A stretch of 64,000 nucleotides of DNA from Aselliscus stoliczkanus (lineage: Eukaryota > Chordata > Mammalia > Chiroptera > Hipposideridae), in assembly GCA_033961575.1 (NCBI GenBank), contig CM066727.1:117168434-117232433 (forward strand), read 5' to 3'. Under the pieces are notes generated by a model, which did no database searches, was not told the origin of the DNA, and saw nothing but the letters and a program-made list of their open reading frames with translations. Below, one piece after another: positions 12,301 to 25,100 of this stretch. Every line of letters begins with the position of its first letter. Position 1 is the first letter of the stretch. The translations under genes were made by a program, and so were the position numbers.

Positions 12301-15300
12301 GGATTGGCAAATATTTTCTTTCATTACATAGGTTGTCCTTTTACTCTGTTAATTGTGTCCTTTGATGCACAAAAGCTTTTAATTTTGATGTAGTTCAATT
12401 TATCTAGTTTTACTTTTGTTACCTGAGCTTTTGTTTTCATATCCAGGAAATCATTGCTAAGTCCAATGTCATGAAGATTTTCCCCTATGTTTCCTTCTAA
12501 GGATTTTATAGTTTTAGCTCTTATATTTAGGTGTTTGATCTATTTTGACTTAATCTTTGTATATAATGTAAGGTAAGGTTCCAACTTCATTCTGTTATAT
12601 GTGGATATCCAGTTTTCCCAGCACCATTCATTGAAAAGACTGTCATTTCCCCATTCATTGGTCTTGACAGCTTGTCAAAATTTATCTGGCCATATATGCA
12701 AGGATTATTTCTCTCTGTTCTATTCCATTAGCCTGTATGTCTGTCTGCCACTGTTTTGATCACTGTAGCTTTATAATAAGTTTTGAAATCAGGAAGTGCA
12801 AGACCTCCAACTTTGTTTTCTTTTTTAAGATTGTTTTGGCTACTCAGGGCCCTTTAAGATGGCTTGTGAATTTTAGAATGGAGTTCAGATAGAGATTGCA
12901 TTGAATCTGTAGATTGCTTTGGGTGACACTGACTTTTTTTTTTTTTTTTTGGGGGAATTGGCGGAGGGGAACAGTGTTGGGGAATCGGGGAAGGGGAACA
13001 AACAAGTTGCTGTCTTTTTGTTCTTCAGTTTTTAGTTGCGGAGGATGTTGCTTCACTGTTGGTATCGTCATTGCGCTCTTCCCGGATGAGGCAGATCGGT
13101 CGCTGGCCTCTGGATGTCGCTCACCGCGGCTATTGGCAGCTCATGCTTGGCTGCCAGCCGCTCACGCTGGCTGCGGGCCACTCACTGTAGCCTATGGCAG
13201 CCCACTGCAGCAGGGGCTGCAGCCCATACCATCACCGGGGCTTGCACAGCCCAGCTCCAGGTGGAGCTGTTGTTAGCTGTAGAGGGCAGTGTCACTGGCC
13301 TTCATGTGGGATCCGAACCGGGGCCGCTGGCATCCCAAAACCAGCACTTAACCAATGCGCCACTCGGCCGGCCCGACACTGACATTTTAACAGTGTCGTT
13401 TTCCAGTTTATGAACATAGGACATCTTTCTATTTATTTGTGTCTTTTAAAATTTCTTTTGATAGTGTTTTATAGCTTTCAGTGTGCAAGTCTTTAGTCAA
13501 TTTGGTGAAGTTTATTCCTAAGTATTTTATTCTTTTTGATGCTCTTATAACTAATTTCTACTTTTGAAATTTTTTGGAAAAGTTTTTTTGCCTTTACATT
13601 TTAATCCACCTGCAGATTTGTTTGGGTTAATAGTGAAGTGTGAGCCATTTTTCTAGAATGATTGTCTCACAACCATATATTAAATAATATTTCCATTTCC
13701 CACATATTTGTCATACTGCATTTATCCTATACCAAATCCCCATTTTTACCAGATCTTTTTCTGGGTTACTTATGGTGTATCACTGATCTGTTGATTCCTA
13801 TGTTCCTCATTAAAATAGGGTACAATTACCCTTATGTTCACTGTTGTACTGTTTACAGTAGCCAAGATACGGAAGCAACATAAGTGTCTACCAATAGATG
13901 ATTTGATACAGAAGAAGTGGTACATAAATACGAGGGAGTGTTACTCGGCCATAATAAAAATGAAATCTTTCTCTTTGCGACAACATGGATGGATCTAGAT
14001 GGTATTATGCTAAGTGAAATAAGTCAGACAGAGAAAGACAAATATCATATAATCTCACATGTGGAATCTAAAGAACAAAATAAACAAAACAGAAAGAGAC
14101 TCATAGATACAGAGAACAAACTGATGATGGTTGCCAGATGTGAGAGGTGTTAGGAGGCTGGGTAAAAAAGGTGAAGGGATTAAGAAGTACAAATTGTCAG
14201 TTACAAAATAGTCATAGGGATGTAAAGTACAGCATAGGGAATATGGTCAGTAACATTGTAATAACTATGTATAGTGCCAGAGGGGTACAGACTAACCAGG
14301 GGGATCATTCCCTAAATTGTATAAATGTTTAACCACTATGCTGTACACTTGAAATTTATATGAAATAATATTGAATGTGAACTGTAATGGAAAAATAAAA
14401 AAATGAAATAGAATAAAATGGGGGTACAATTAGAGTCCAGCCTTACGAGTGGCCTTATATTTAGCATTATAGAGGGAGGAGAAGATAAGTAGCCAAGCCA
14501 TTTGACCTCTTTCCCTTTCTCTCTGTGGCCTTAAATATTTGGCCTGTTTACTTTCCGTGCTTGTTGTCTGAAAACAAGGGGCTGCCCATTGGCTTCCTCA
14601 GCATCAGTTACATTTATTTCATTATTTCTATTATGCAAAATGACTGCTAATCCGGAGTACCTGAAGGGTGGCGGGTCTTAAGCAGCTAAAGCCTTCTAAG
14701 AATAGTTCTCTTTCTTCTGCCAGATATTCGCTGGTTTGGTGGTGTACCTCTTATTTCCTTGGGCAATAAGACCATGAAACAACCAGTATATGTAAGTACC
14801 CTGGATGAAGGGACGTTAGCTGAACTCAGATTGAGGTGATCAATTTCTGGTTTTATCTTAATCCTGTACTTTCATCATTTTCTTTGTCAGTTTGCTTCAG
14901 CCGGTTGCCTCTCAGTTTACTAAGAAGTACATGTGTCCTCTGTGTCTTTACTTGTTCATTCATTTAAGAAAAATGTATGGACCCTTTAATGTGCAGGTAC
15001 ACTCCATGTCACTGGGGATATAGACATATTAACTAGACAGACACAAATTGCTATCCTCCATTTGGTCTCAGTCAGGTCAGCAAAGCAATTATCATGCAAT
15101 GTGGTAAGTACCATGAAGGGAAGAAGAGTTTAAGTAATTCTATCAGAGGGACACCTAATCCAAACTTAAGGGTCAGGGAAGGCCTCCCAGAGGAAATGAC
15201 ATCTAAGGTGACACTTAGAAATGACTAACAGAAAACGAGATGAAGGGGGTTGGGAAAGAGTATTCCATTTAGAGAGAACAGTGTGTACAGGGACCCAGAG

Positions 15301-15547
15301 GTGAGAGAACATGTTGGATTCCATATTATGTTGAACTAGGGTTTCTCAACTGTGGCACTATTGACATTTGAGCCAGGTAATTCGCTGTTGGAGAATGGTT
15401 AGCAGTATTCTTGGCCACTACCACTAGATGGTAGTAGCACCCCCCACCAGTTGTGACAACTAAAAATGTCTTGTGGCATTTGCCAAATGACCCCTGGGAG
15501 CCAAAATTATCCGCTATTGAAAACCATCAGGTCTGCAACCATATAAA

Positions 15548-15592
<45 letters not shown>

Positions 15593-17081
15593 TTTGAGGG
15601 CAGTGTCACTGGTCCTCATATGTGGGACCTGAACTGGGGCCGCTGGCTTCCCAAGCCAATCACTGCGCCACTCAGCCGGCCCCTAAAATTATTATTTTTG
15701 AAAGTCAAAGTAGTAAACATTGGCAATTCCATGTGGTTCAGCCTAATAGTTGTGATAGAATAGCTGAGGGATGTGATCAGACTAGTGGGCAAAGGCAAAT
15801 CAGAAAGGTCTTGGCAGCCATCTGAGCAGATACACATTCTGACTTGAGGAAGTATTTAGGTGAACCTTCCAATGTGGAGATTATTTGAGCTCTTGAGAAA
15901 TGGGTTCTTTTAAGAAGCTTTCTGAAAACAATGCCATTCTTTCAATTTTATCATGGGTGTGTGTGACCTGCTTTCCTTTCTTCTTTCCCTCCCTCCCTTC
16001 CTTTATCCCCCCCTTCCCTCCCTCCCTTTCTCTGACTCTGCTGTCTCTCTCAACAATTACTTAAACGTGTTATAATTTCTTACAGGTTGTAGATGTATCC
16101 AAAGGAATTGTGAATGCAATTAAGGAGCCAGATGCCAGAGGGAAAACTTATGCCTTTGTTGGGTAGGTGGCTAGACTTTGACTTTAAAATTGTGCTACCT
16201 GTTAAAAATGAAGGAATCAAGATGCTTTACAACAATAATAATTTTTAAATGTGTCACTAACAGATTTATTAATCGCATTTTTATAGTGTGTTTCTTCCAC
16301 TGTTGTCATTCCAGAAACCTTACTCCCTTAGCCCTTAGGCCAGTGTGTCTCAAAGAGCTGCCCAAAGGCCACCACCATTATCAGAATCTCCTGAATGCTT
16401 GTCTTAAATCAGAATTTGAGGGGACCCAGGAATCTGCTCTAAAAAATGGTTTTTCTGTCACCAAAGTCCGAGAGCCTCACCCTAAACTATCACATATGCT
16501 TATTCCACTGACCCCAAAGATGTCAACTGCTGCTGTAAGATGTGTGTCTCTGTTTGAATTCCCAGTTTGGTACATTAGCATGCAGTCTGTTTTGTTCACC
16601 AAAAAATGTGTTTAGAACAGGTCCATAAAACACTAGACTCAAAAGACATCAGGCTTTAGTCAAGAGGTTGTTAGATCAGGACTCCAAGGAATAGGTGAAC
16701 AGAAATGGCTTTACACACCTTGCTTGCTTACTACTCAGTGGGAATGGCCCTGGGGTGAGTTAGCCATTTTCTTCTCTCGTTTAGCTTAGCCACTGCAGCC
16801 TCTTTGCTAGGTGCTTCTTAGTCGTGTTTGTTTGGCACAGAGAAGGACAAGTAATGTCAGACATGGCAGTGTAGGCATTTTTCTCAGTGAAATTGTAAAA
16901 ACCTCATCTACATTTCTCTTTTTATTTCTTCTACTCCAGGGGAAAACTTTGCTTGTTTCCCCAACACTCTGAGGCTATGGCAGAGGCATACGACCTTAAT
17001 TGTGCTTCTAGTTTTTTTATAGTTATTAATTATATGATGTTGGTCCATTCTATTTATTATTCATTCATTAAATACCTATTG

Positions 17082-17115
<34 letters not shown>

Positions 17116-19118
17116 ACTTGTACATACACAAAACGTAATAAACAAATTCAGCAAAATCACAAGGCACAAGATCAACAAATACAAATCAATTCAATTTCCA
17201 TAGGTTAGCAAATGAACAATCTGAAAATAAGTTTAAGAAAATAATTTTATTCACAGCATCAAAAAGAATAAATTACTTAGGTATAAACTGAACAAGGGGA
17301 GTACAAGACCTGTACACTGGAAATTATAAAACATTGCTGAAGGAAATTAAGGAAGACCAAAATAAATGGAAAGACATCTCATATTCATGGATTGGAAGAG
17401 TCAATATTGTTAAAATGGAACATTTCTACAAATTGATCTGTTGGGTTGTCTGAAAAGTCATGACGCATTTTTGCAACATAAAACAAAAAAAATATGTCAT
17501 GACTTTTCCTACAACCCAATATCTATTCAACTTAATCCTATTAAAATAGGGTTTGGGGTTTTTTTTGCAGAAATTGACAAATTGGTTGTAAATTTATATG
17601 GATATGCAAAAGACCCACAGTAGCTGAAACCATTTTGAAAAGAAGAATAAGGTTGTAGCAATTAAGCTTCTGAACTTAAAAACTTACTCTAAAGCTACAG
17701 TGATCAAATTGTGGCACTGTCATAGAATAGATATATAGATCAGTGAACCAAAATTGATAGTCCAGAAATAAACCTCTGTGTTTATGGACAGTTCGTTTTT
17801 GACAAAGGTGCCGTAACACTTCAAAGGGGAAAAAGATAGTCTTTTCAACAAATGGTACTGGGATATCCATGTGCAAATAGATGAACATTGACTCTTTATA
17901 TACAATATGTAAAAAAAAAAAAATCAACTCAAAATAAATCAAGAGACCTAACTGTGTCAGAACTCTAAAACTTTTGAAAGAAAAATAAAAAACCTTCTAG
18001 ACCTTAGGTTAGGCAAAGATTTTTTTTTTTAATTTTTTTTTTTTTTTGAGGGCAGTGTCACTGGCCCTCATATGTGGGACTGAACCAGGGCCGCTAGGCT
18101 TCCCAAGCCATAGGCAAAGGTTTTTTTAGCTATGGCAAAAATATATTTCATAAAAGAAAAAAATGGATAAATTAGGTTACATCAAATTAAAGACTTTTGT
18201 ACTTCAAAAGATACCATTAAGAAAGTGATAAAAAGACAAGGGAGGAGATCATCAGCTAAAAGGAGAATGGGGTGGATCAGAGAGGTGTATAGAAAATCCA
18301 AGGCCAAAGGAAAAGCAAGGGAATACTCTTTGGGGAGAACAGGATTGCAAGGCAGGACTGAATTCTCTGTTCGAAGGCAGTGATCCAAAATAAAAGGTGA
18401 AGGGCTGGCCGAGTGGCTCAGTTGGTTAAGAGCTTGCTCAAGAGTGTGAGCTGAGCTCTGAGCAGTAGTATAGTTCGATTCCTGGCCTGAGCTGAGCTGC
18501 CAACAGGAGGCAGGATGGCTCAGCTGAAAAAAAAAAAAAAAATGGAATGTACAAAATAAAAGGTGAAGCCAGTTAGCCCAATTGTACTTTCTCTACAACT
18601 CGGTCTTGCTAGGGGTTCAGCCACCGAGAAGGATTAACCAGAGAAGGGGGTTTGCGCTGAAATAGTGGAGAGAAAGCTGGGGGACCGGGTCTTTCTGAGG
18701 ACTCTCGCAAAGGAATGACCGTGAACTCTAAGCTGGGAAGGACACAGGCTTCACTGCCTTTCTCTGTGAGCAGGGGCCCTAAAACCAGTCTGAGTCACAC
18801 TTAACGAAGCAAAGTGCTTTAGAACAGCTGAAGAGCAAGTGTATTGCATATAATTACATAGATTACCCGTGATACCAGTACGGCTTGTCACCATAAAGAC
18901 TGCAGATCGTCCTTTGGCAGAGCATATGTCACATGCCCTGCAGTGACTTCATGCGTACTGACACTTGAAGGAAGCTATTTGAGGGCTTTGTCCGACATTT
19001 CCCCTAGCTGATATTTTCTTTCTTTCTTTCCTCCATCCTTTTTTCCTTTCTTCCTTCTTTTCTTTCTGCCTGCCTTTCTTTCTCTCTCTCTTTCTCTCTC
19101 TCTTTCTTTCTTTCCTTT

Positions 19119-19162
<44 letters not shown>

Positions 19163-22100
19163 TTGCAAGAATATTAGAATGAGGAGGTTCTCACAAAATT
19201 ATTTTCATTTAGCTCTCATTATCACAGGCTTTCTGAGGTAAAAGGGATTAAGAAAGTGGGTGAAGAGATATTAAAATGTATTATAAGCAATAGTAATTAT
19301 TAAAGCTAAGCTATTCAGGTACAGAACTGTTCAGATCAATGGAATAGAATAGAAAGTCCAGAAACAGTCTCAAATATATGTAAGAATATAGTATACGATA
19401 AGGGTGACATTTCAAAATAGAGAGAAAGGGTAGATTATTCAGTAAACAGTGTTACATCCTTACTTTAGAATAATACAAAAATATATTGTAGCAGGAATTT
19501 ATGGATTAAAAAAACAACTTAAAAGCATTAGTAAACATATGGAGAAAGTTTGGTCACAGATGACTGTAGAGGGATTTTCTAAATATAAAACTAAACCATA
19601 AAGTAAAAGAAATCAGTGGTTTTGATTAAGTGAAATGTTTAAACTTTTGTATGCCACAAAAACTAAACATGACAAGGTAAAATACAAATAATAAAAGATA
19701 TTTCCAACTATATCATTAAAATATAAAGAATGCTTACAAATCATTCTCACAGATAGGGACTCCAGGAGGAATGAGAGGAAAGAAAGAAGTGCAAATGACC
19801 AGAAATGTATGAAGAAAAAGATTAATCTTTAGTACTGAAATAATGCTAAGTAAAACATTGAGGTACCTTATTACCTGGCAGATGGGCAAAATTTTGTTTG
19901 TTTATTTTTTGTGACTAAACTCATTTTTGGTGAGGGCTACTAGCATTTTATGTAAATTGATATAACCTTATTGGAAGGCAGTATGGAAGTATTCAATAAA
20001 AACCTTAAAGTTGCAAAATATACTTTGTGCCAGGTCTGCTTCTAGAATGCATTATAAATACATAATTGTGGATAAGTACAACTATTTGCTACAAGTCTGT
20101 TTATTAATGCAGTATTTTTGAAAAGAAAAGTATTTATATAGCTTTAATATCCAAAAACTTGAAATTGGTAAAATAGCTAGGTCACATGCAACGCAGTCTA
20201 TGCAACCATTAAACATGCACTAAAATATTTAATGATGTTGAGAGATGATTGTGATTTAGTGTTACATGAAAAAGACACAGTTCTGTCAGAATAGGATGAA
20301 CTGTGTAATCTTACATTTAGAAAGACAAAAGTGTGTATGTAAGGGGATGAGAAGGATATGTGTTAAATATAGTAACTTCATCTTTTGTGAGATGAGGAGA
20401 TTTTTCTTTGTGCTAATCTATATTTACTACAGTGCATCTGTGTTTCTTTTTCATTAGAAAAGTGCTGTTTTGTTAAGGTTAAAGAGAAAGCTTGTAGGAG
20501 CGCAGCATTTGCATGTGGTGCCTCTTCTTTCTGTAGGCCCAACCGGTACCTCCTCTTTGACCTGGTGCAGTACGTCTTTGCCGTGGCTCACAGACCTTTC
20601 CTCCCATACCCTTTGCCACATTTTGCCTACAGGTATGTGAATGCTTCTTTTTGTGCCTTCTAAATTAGAGCTAACTCGACACATTTATTCGTAACGCTCT
20701 CACTTAGATTATAGAGAGTATGTCCCGGACGTCTCCGAATCTGTAACTAGGATGTGTTCCTGGCAATTAACGTTAGTCTAGGAAAGAAAGCAGAGGATAT
20801 CTAAGGAAAGGAAATTTAGGTGATTGTGGATGCGAAAAACAATGTGTTGAGGGGTTAAATCTGCAGTTCTTCCAACTCTCCAGTTCAAAACCACTGAGTA
20901 TGAATTTAGAGAAGTATCTTGCTTAGCAGTTTGGATCAAGGAGCGTCCAGGTTCCCTCTGTTTCATACCCCTCGCCTAGAATTGGCCATGGGACGCTTCA
21001 TTAGGTGACTCGCCTGGCCACGCAGCCGGAGAAGGAGCCAGGTTGACTCAGACAGGGCCTGTGGTGGCCGTATCTTCTTTTTCTGCGTCTTGGTCCACAT
21101 GTCCCCTTTGTAGGCTTACAGTCTCAGGATTATGTCACACACTAGCGGTCTCATGAGGGATACTTTCACATCCAGCTTGCCAGAGATTCATTTGTAAACC
21201 AGCATGGCAGTTCACGCCTTCATTCATTTGTTCATTTATTCGTTCAGTAAATATTTCTCGAATGCCTACTGGGTCATAGGCAATGCACTAGGGACTCAAG
21301 ATGTTACAGTAAACCCTCCAACAGGTATCATAAAAGATAGACTGTTAGAATGCAGTGTGACGATAATGTTTACTGAGAGTGTTCTATTTTCAGGCTGTCT
21401 GCCTCATTATTCTCATGGTGACTGGAAAGTAGGTAGGGAAGAGTACAGTGCGAGTGAAAGAGGAAAGCTGAGGTCAGAGTGTGAGGAATCCCTCCATTTG
21501 AAGGACCAGCAGAATAAGAAATTTATCAGGGAAGCTGAAAATGAGTAATCAAATGTTTGAGTTAAAAATGAAGCGAGTTTGGAAGCCTAGACACCAAAGA
21601 AAAGGGAATATTTTAAGGAGGGAATGACAGTTTTAAGGGGAGCATGGCTTGTTTGTTTACATCTGTATCTCCAGTACCTAGAGCAATACTGGGTACACAG
21701 TAGGCACTCTTAATATTTGTGGAATGAAATGCTGCAGAAGAATCAAATAAGATAAAGGACTAAAAAGTATCCACTGAGTTAGTAGTGAGGTCGTTTGTCT
21801 TGATTGCAGTGGATGGGGGTGTGAGCCGGATCGCTGAGACGTACTTTCTTGGTTGTACCTAAACAGACTTCTCATCGAGTTGGCATATGCACGTGGCATG
21901 GCCCACGGAGGACACTAAAATAGATGCGAGAGGTGGTCTGTTAGTGTAGAACCAGGGCACAGAGAGTTGAAGGTTTGTATGGGGTGTTCTTATTAAGCTA
22001 TTTTAGCCCAAATAACGTGCTTTTTCTGCCATTGGAACAGCTTGTCTGGAATGTGAGGTTTTATATGTTCCTGGAGAAATTCTGACCAGTCTTCAGCTTT

Positions 22101-25100
22101 TTCATTTTTTTTTTATGCCGCCACATGTTGGAATGATGGTTTTTAAGTTTTTACAAAGCTGTGGAACCTTGTGTTCAATGACTTTTCACATAAAGGCCCA
22201 CTAGGTAACCAGATGAAAGCAGAACTGGCCTGTCTGTGGTGATGGGTGACATTCAGAGCATATACCCCCAGCCCCTGCCCCCAATCCTCTGGGGATTGCA
22301 AGGGGTTCCTAGGGTACCTTGTGTGGTAGCTTACACCCACCGCCTCGAGGGTACTGAAGGCAGAAACTCAATGACAGGTAAGGGACACCCTCAGTTTTTT
22401 TCAGAGTGGAGAGATGGCATTAGCCAGGGCAGGAGCCTGTCTTGTCCTGGTTTTTGTGTTGGCTTCCTGATTTGACTCGTAGATCTTAAGCTTCTCCTTA
22501 CTTTTGGTTCTCTTGGGGCCCCTGCTTTTAAGGATTATAATTTATATCTCACATGCTACTCGGCTTGCACTGCACCCTTAACAGGAGGATGTTTGAATGT
22601 CGGAAGCTTAAATTAGATTGAATTTCAGGCTTCACTGAATGTTGGATCTTTTTTGTTTGTTTTGTTGCTGGTGTAGTTTTACTTTATTTTAGTTTTTAGT
22701 TTTCAAGATGCATTGTCAAGGCATGCCAGCAGTTATAGTGGTCAGGCTGGGTTAGCTGGAAAGGAAGGTAACCACAGGTTGTGGTCACAGGATGTTGGTA
22801 TTTTCTTTAAAAACAAATTCAGTGAATTCCTGCCTCTATAGCAGCCTCGCTTCCTGTGGTTCTCCTAGGCCAGCTTGAATCTCGGGCATAGAGACACTTA
22901 CCATATGTGCCATGTTTATTCCTTTGTCCAGATTGGTGGCACGACTCTTTGAAATAAGTCCATTTGAGCCCTGGACCACGAGGGATAAAGTGGAGCGGGT
23001 AAGTACAGAGTGGTGAATTCCTGCCAGGCCGATGCTGGGCTGAGAGCTGCAGAGGTGATTAGGTTAGTGAAAGGTGAGAGATATGTACAACCTGAAGAGA
23101 AACCAGAGTATAAAGATTGATAAGTCAGAATTCATTTTTGTTTGCTTGCTTCCTTGGTTCTCATCTCTCAAGTCAGCCCTTCCACTTATGTGCTCAGCCA
23201 GGGTGTGGCGGCTCCATTACTTCTGTCTGGCCTTATCAAGTTTCTTTACCTGTCAGATTGTTCTTATCACATGCAAACATGCCTAAAGAGCCCCACTTTT
23301 ATTAAAAGGCAAAGTCCTCCAGTCCCACCCTATTTTACTGTGTCCCTTTGTGTCACAACTCCTCAGAAGAGCTCTTGACAGTTTCTTATGTCATTCTTTC
23401 TTTAACCCACTCCATTCAGACTTTTATTCCCATTTCTCCCCAAGAACTGCTCTTTTCACAGTCCCCTGTGATCTCTATTCTGCCAGTTCCAATAGTCAGC
23501 TCTCTGACCTCATCTCCCTCCATCTATGAGGTGCTCTCTGCTTGAAACCCTGAATGTCTTGCCATTCCCTTGCTTTTCCTCCTCCCATTAGGCCCTGCTT
23601 TTGGCCTGCTTCCTGGCTCGCCCTCTTCCTGATCTCGAAATATTGGAAGACCCTGGCTCTGTCCTCAGCTTGTTTCTATGTTTACTCATTCTCTAGATGA
23701 CCGTCACCTGGTCCCATGCTTCCGCGCTGTCTGTAAAGCCCATGGCTGCAACTTTACCTCTAGCCCTGAATTGCAACCCCCCCAACCCAGCTACAGTCTC
23801 ATTTATTAATTTAGATATATTATAGCCATCTGATACAATATGTCCCTAAATAGAATTGCAAACCTGCGTCTCTCATCACAATTAATGGTATCGCTACTAC
23901 ATCTATTGCTCAAAAATGCAGGGACCGCTCCCCCTTCCCAGGTTTCTTCCTTTTGTATCCAGTCTTGAGCTAAATCAGTACTCGCCAATAAAACTGTCTG
24001 CAGTGATGGAAATGTTTTATAATCTACAATGTCCAAGATGTAACCACTAGCAACATGGGATTACTGAACACTTGAAATGGGACTTGTGTGACTGTAGAAA
24101 TAAGATTGGAATTTTATTTAATTTTAATTAATTGAAATTTAAATCACCACATTTGGTTAGCTGCTACTGTATCGAACAGCACAGTTCTGGGCCATCAGCA
24201 CATGTAATTCTGGTAACCCACAGAGGGTGCCAAAAAAATGTATACACATTTTAAGAAAAGGAAAAAACTATTAAAATTATACTGATGGTAACCACTTTGA
24301 GCACCTCTTGTAATTGCAGAAGTCAAACGTGACTTGTGTTCATCTTTTATTATCAGTGTAAAGTATCACCATTTTAATAGTTTTTCCTTTCTTAAAATGT
24401 GTATCCATTTTTTTGGCACCCCCTGTATGCCAGATCTTATGATGTCTCCATCTTCCTACCTTTTCATTCAGCTTTTTATTATGAAAATATTTATAATAGT
24501 GTTGAAATTTTCAACTTACAGAAGGATAAAGGAAATCATTGTCTCCCCTGATTGTACTCTGCGGGGGTAGAGTCTTCACTTCTTACTCTCTTGACCAGCC
24601 TCCTGCTTCCTCTCTGTCCCTCCACGGCATTTGGAACTCTCGAGCTCTGGCCCTTCCCATCTTGCTGTCCCCGCTGCTAATCTTCTCATGGATCGTTTGC
24701 CCACCGAGCATAGAAGTGTTTCTAGGGAGGATTCAAAGTAAAATAAAAACACTATATTGTCTCTACTTTTGAAGACCCATTGACCTTTTATCAACAGGAA
24801 GCAGCCAAATTGTCCTCTGAATGTTACCTAAAAGCTAAAATATAGAGAAGATGAGAGAATAGTCCTTAGGGAACAGATACGAAGGAGCAGCTGTTATCCT
24901 CCCCCTGACAGGCTGGGAAGCTAAGACCATTATCAAGGTGTCCCCTGTGTATTCATGAAAGATTGGGCAGGAGAACTGATCATCACAGCACTTCAGTGTA
25001 TCTTACACTGATGTGCTGCTTACATTTATAATTGAAAAAGTGTTGGTACAGTAGGCGGAATGGGTTTTAGATTTGGTTTGGGGGCTGCTTGGCAGCACTC

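Larger units (their letters stand above)
10541..13834 (-). mobile_element. Antisense L1 (3' UTR and part of ORF2), interrupted three times, intron 6
   Basis: L1 3'-UTR text begins near GAGCAGTTTTAGGTTTATAG and runs into inverted ORF2 (for example CTGCCTTATTTCACTAAGGA and ACCATTCATTGAAAAGACTG). It is split by a SINE at 10729-10963, a MaLR LTR at about 11085-11445, and a long SINE at 12934-13374. It stops near 13834, where a sense L1 begins. Confidence 0.7.
17123..18240 (+). mobile_element. Sense L1 ORF2 3' fragment, intron 8
   Basis: Coding-like text matches the C-terminal part of L1 ORF2, for example CTGTACACTGGAAATTATAA, TCATGGATTGGAAGAGTCAA and AACCTTCTAGACCTTAGGTT. It is interrupted by a MITE at 17441-17519 and a 5'-truncated SINE at 18019-18110. 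No 3' UTR follows; it ends abruptly near 18240. Confidence 0.75.

Noticed and set aside
10541..14405. Antisense and sense L1 pieces in intron 6 read as one twin-primed insertion
   Set aside because: Both pieces contain the same L1 3' interval, which twin priming cannot produce. They are two insertions.
16178..16615. 145-codon open frame in intron 8 right after exon 8
   Set aside because: It contains a MER5-like transposon fragment, has no recognisable domain and begins inside the intron. Chance frame.
17081..17112. (CA)n and other simple repeats as possible CRISPR or telomeric arrays
   Set aside because: No spacers between units, no cas genes, and the genome is mammalian. Plain microsatellites.
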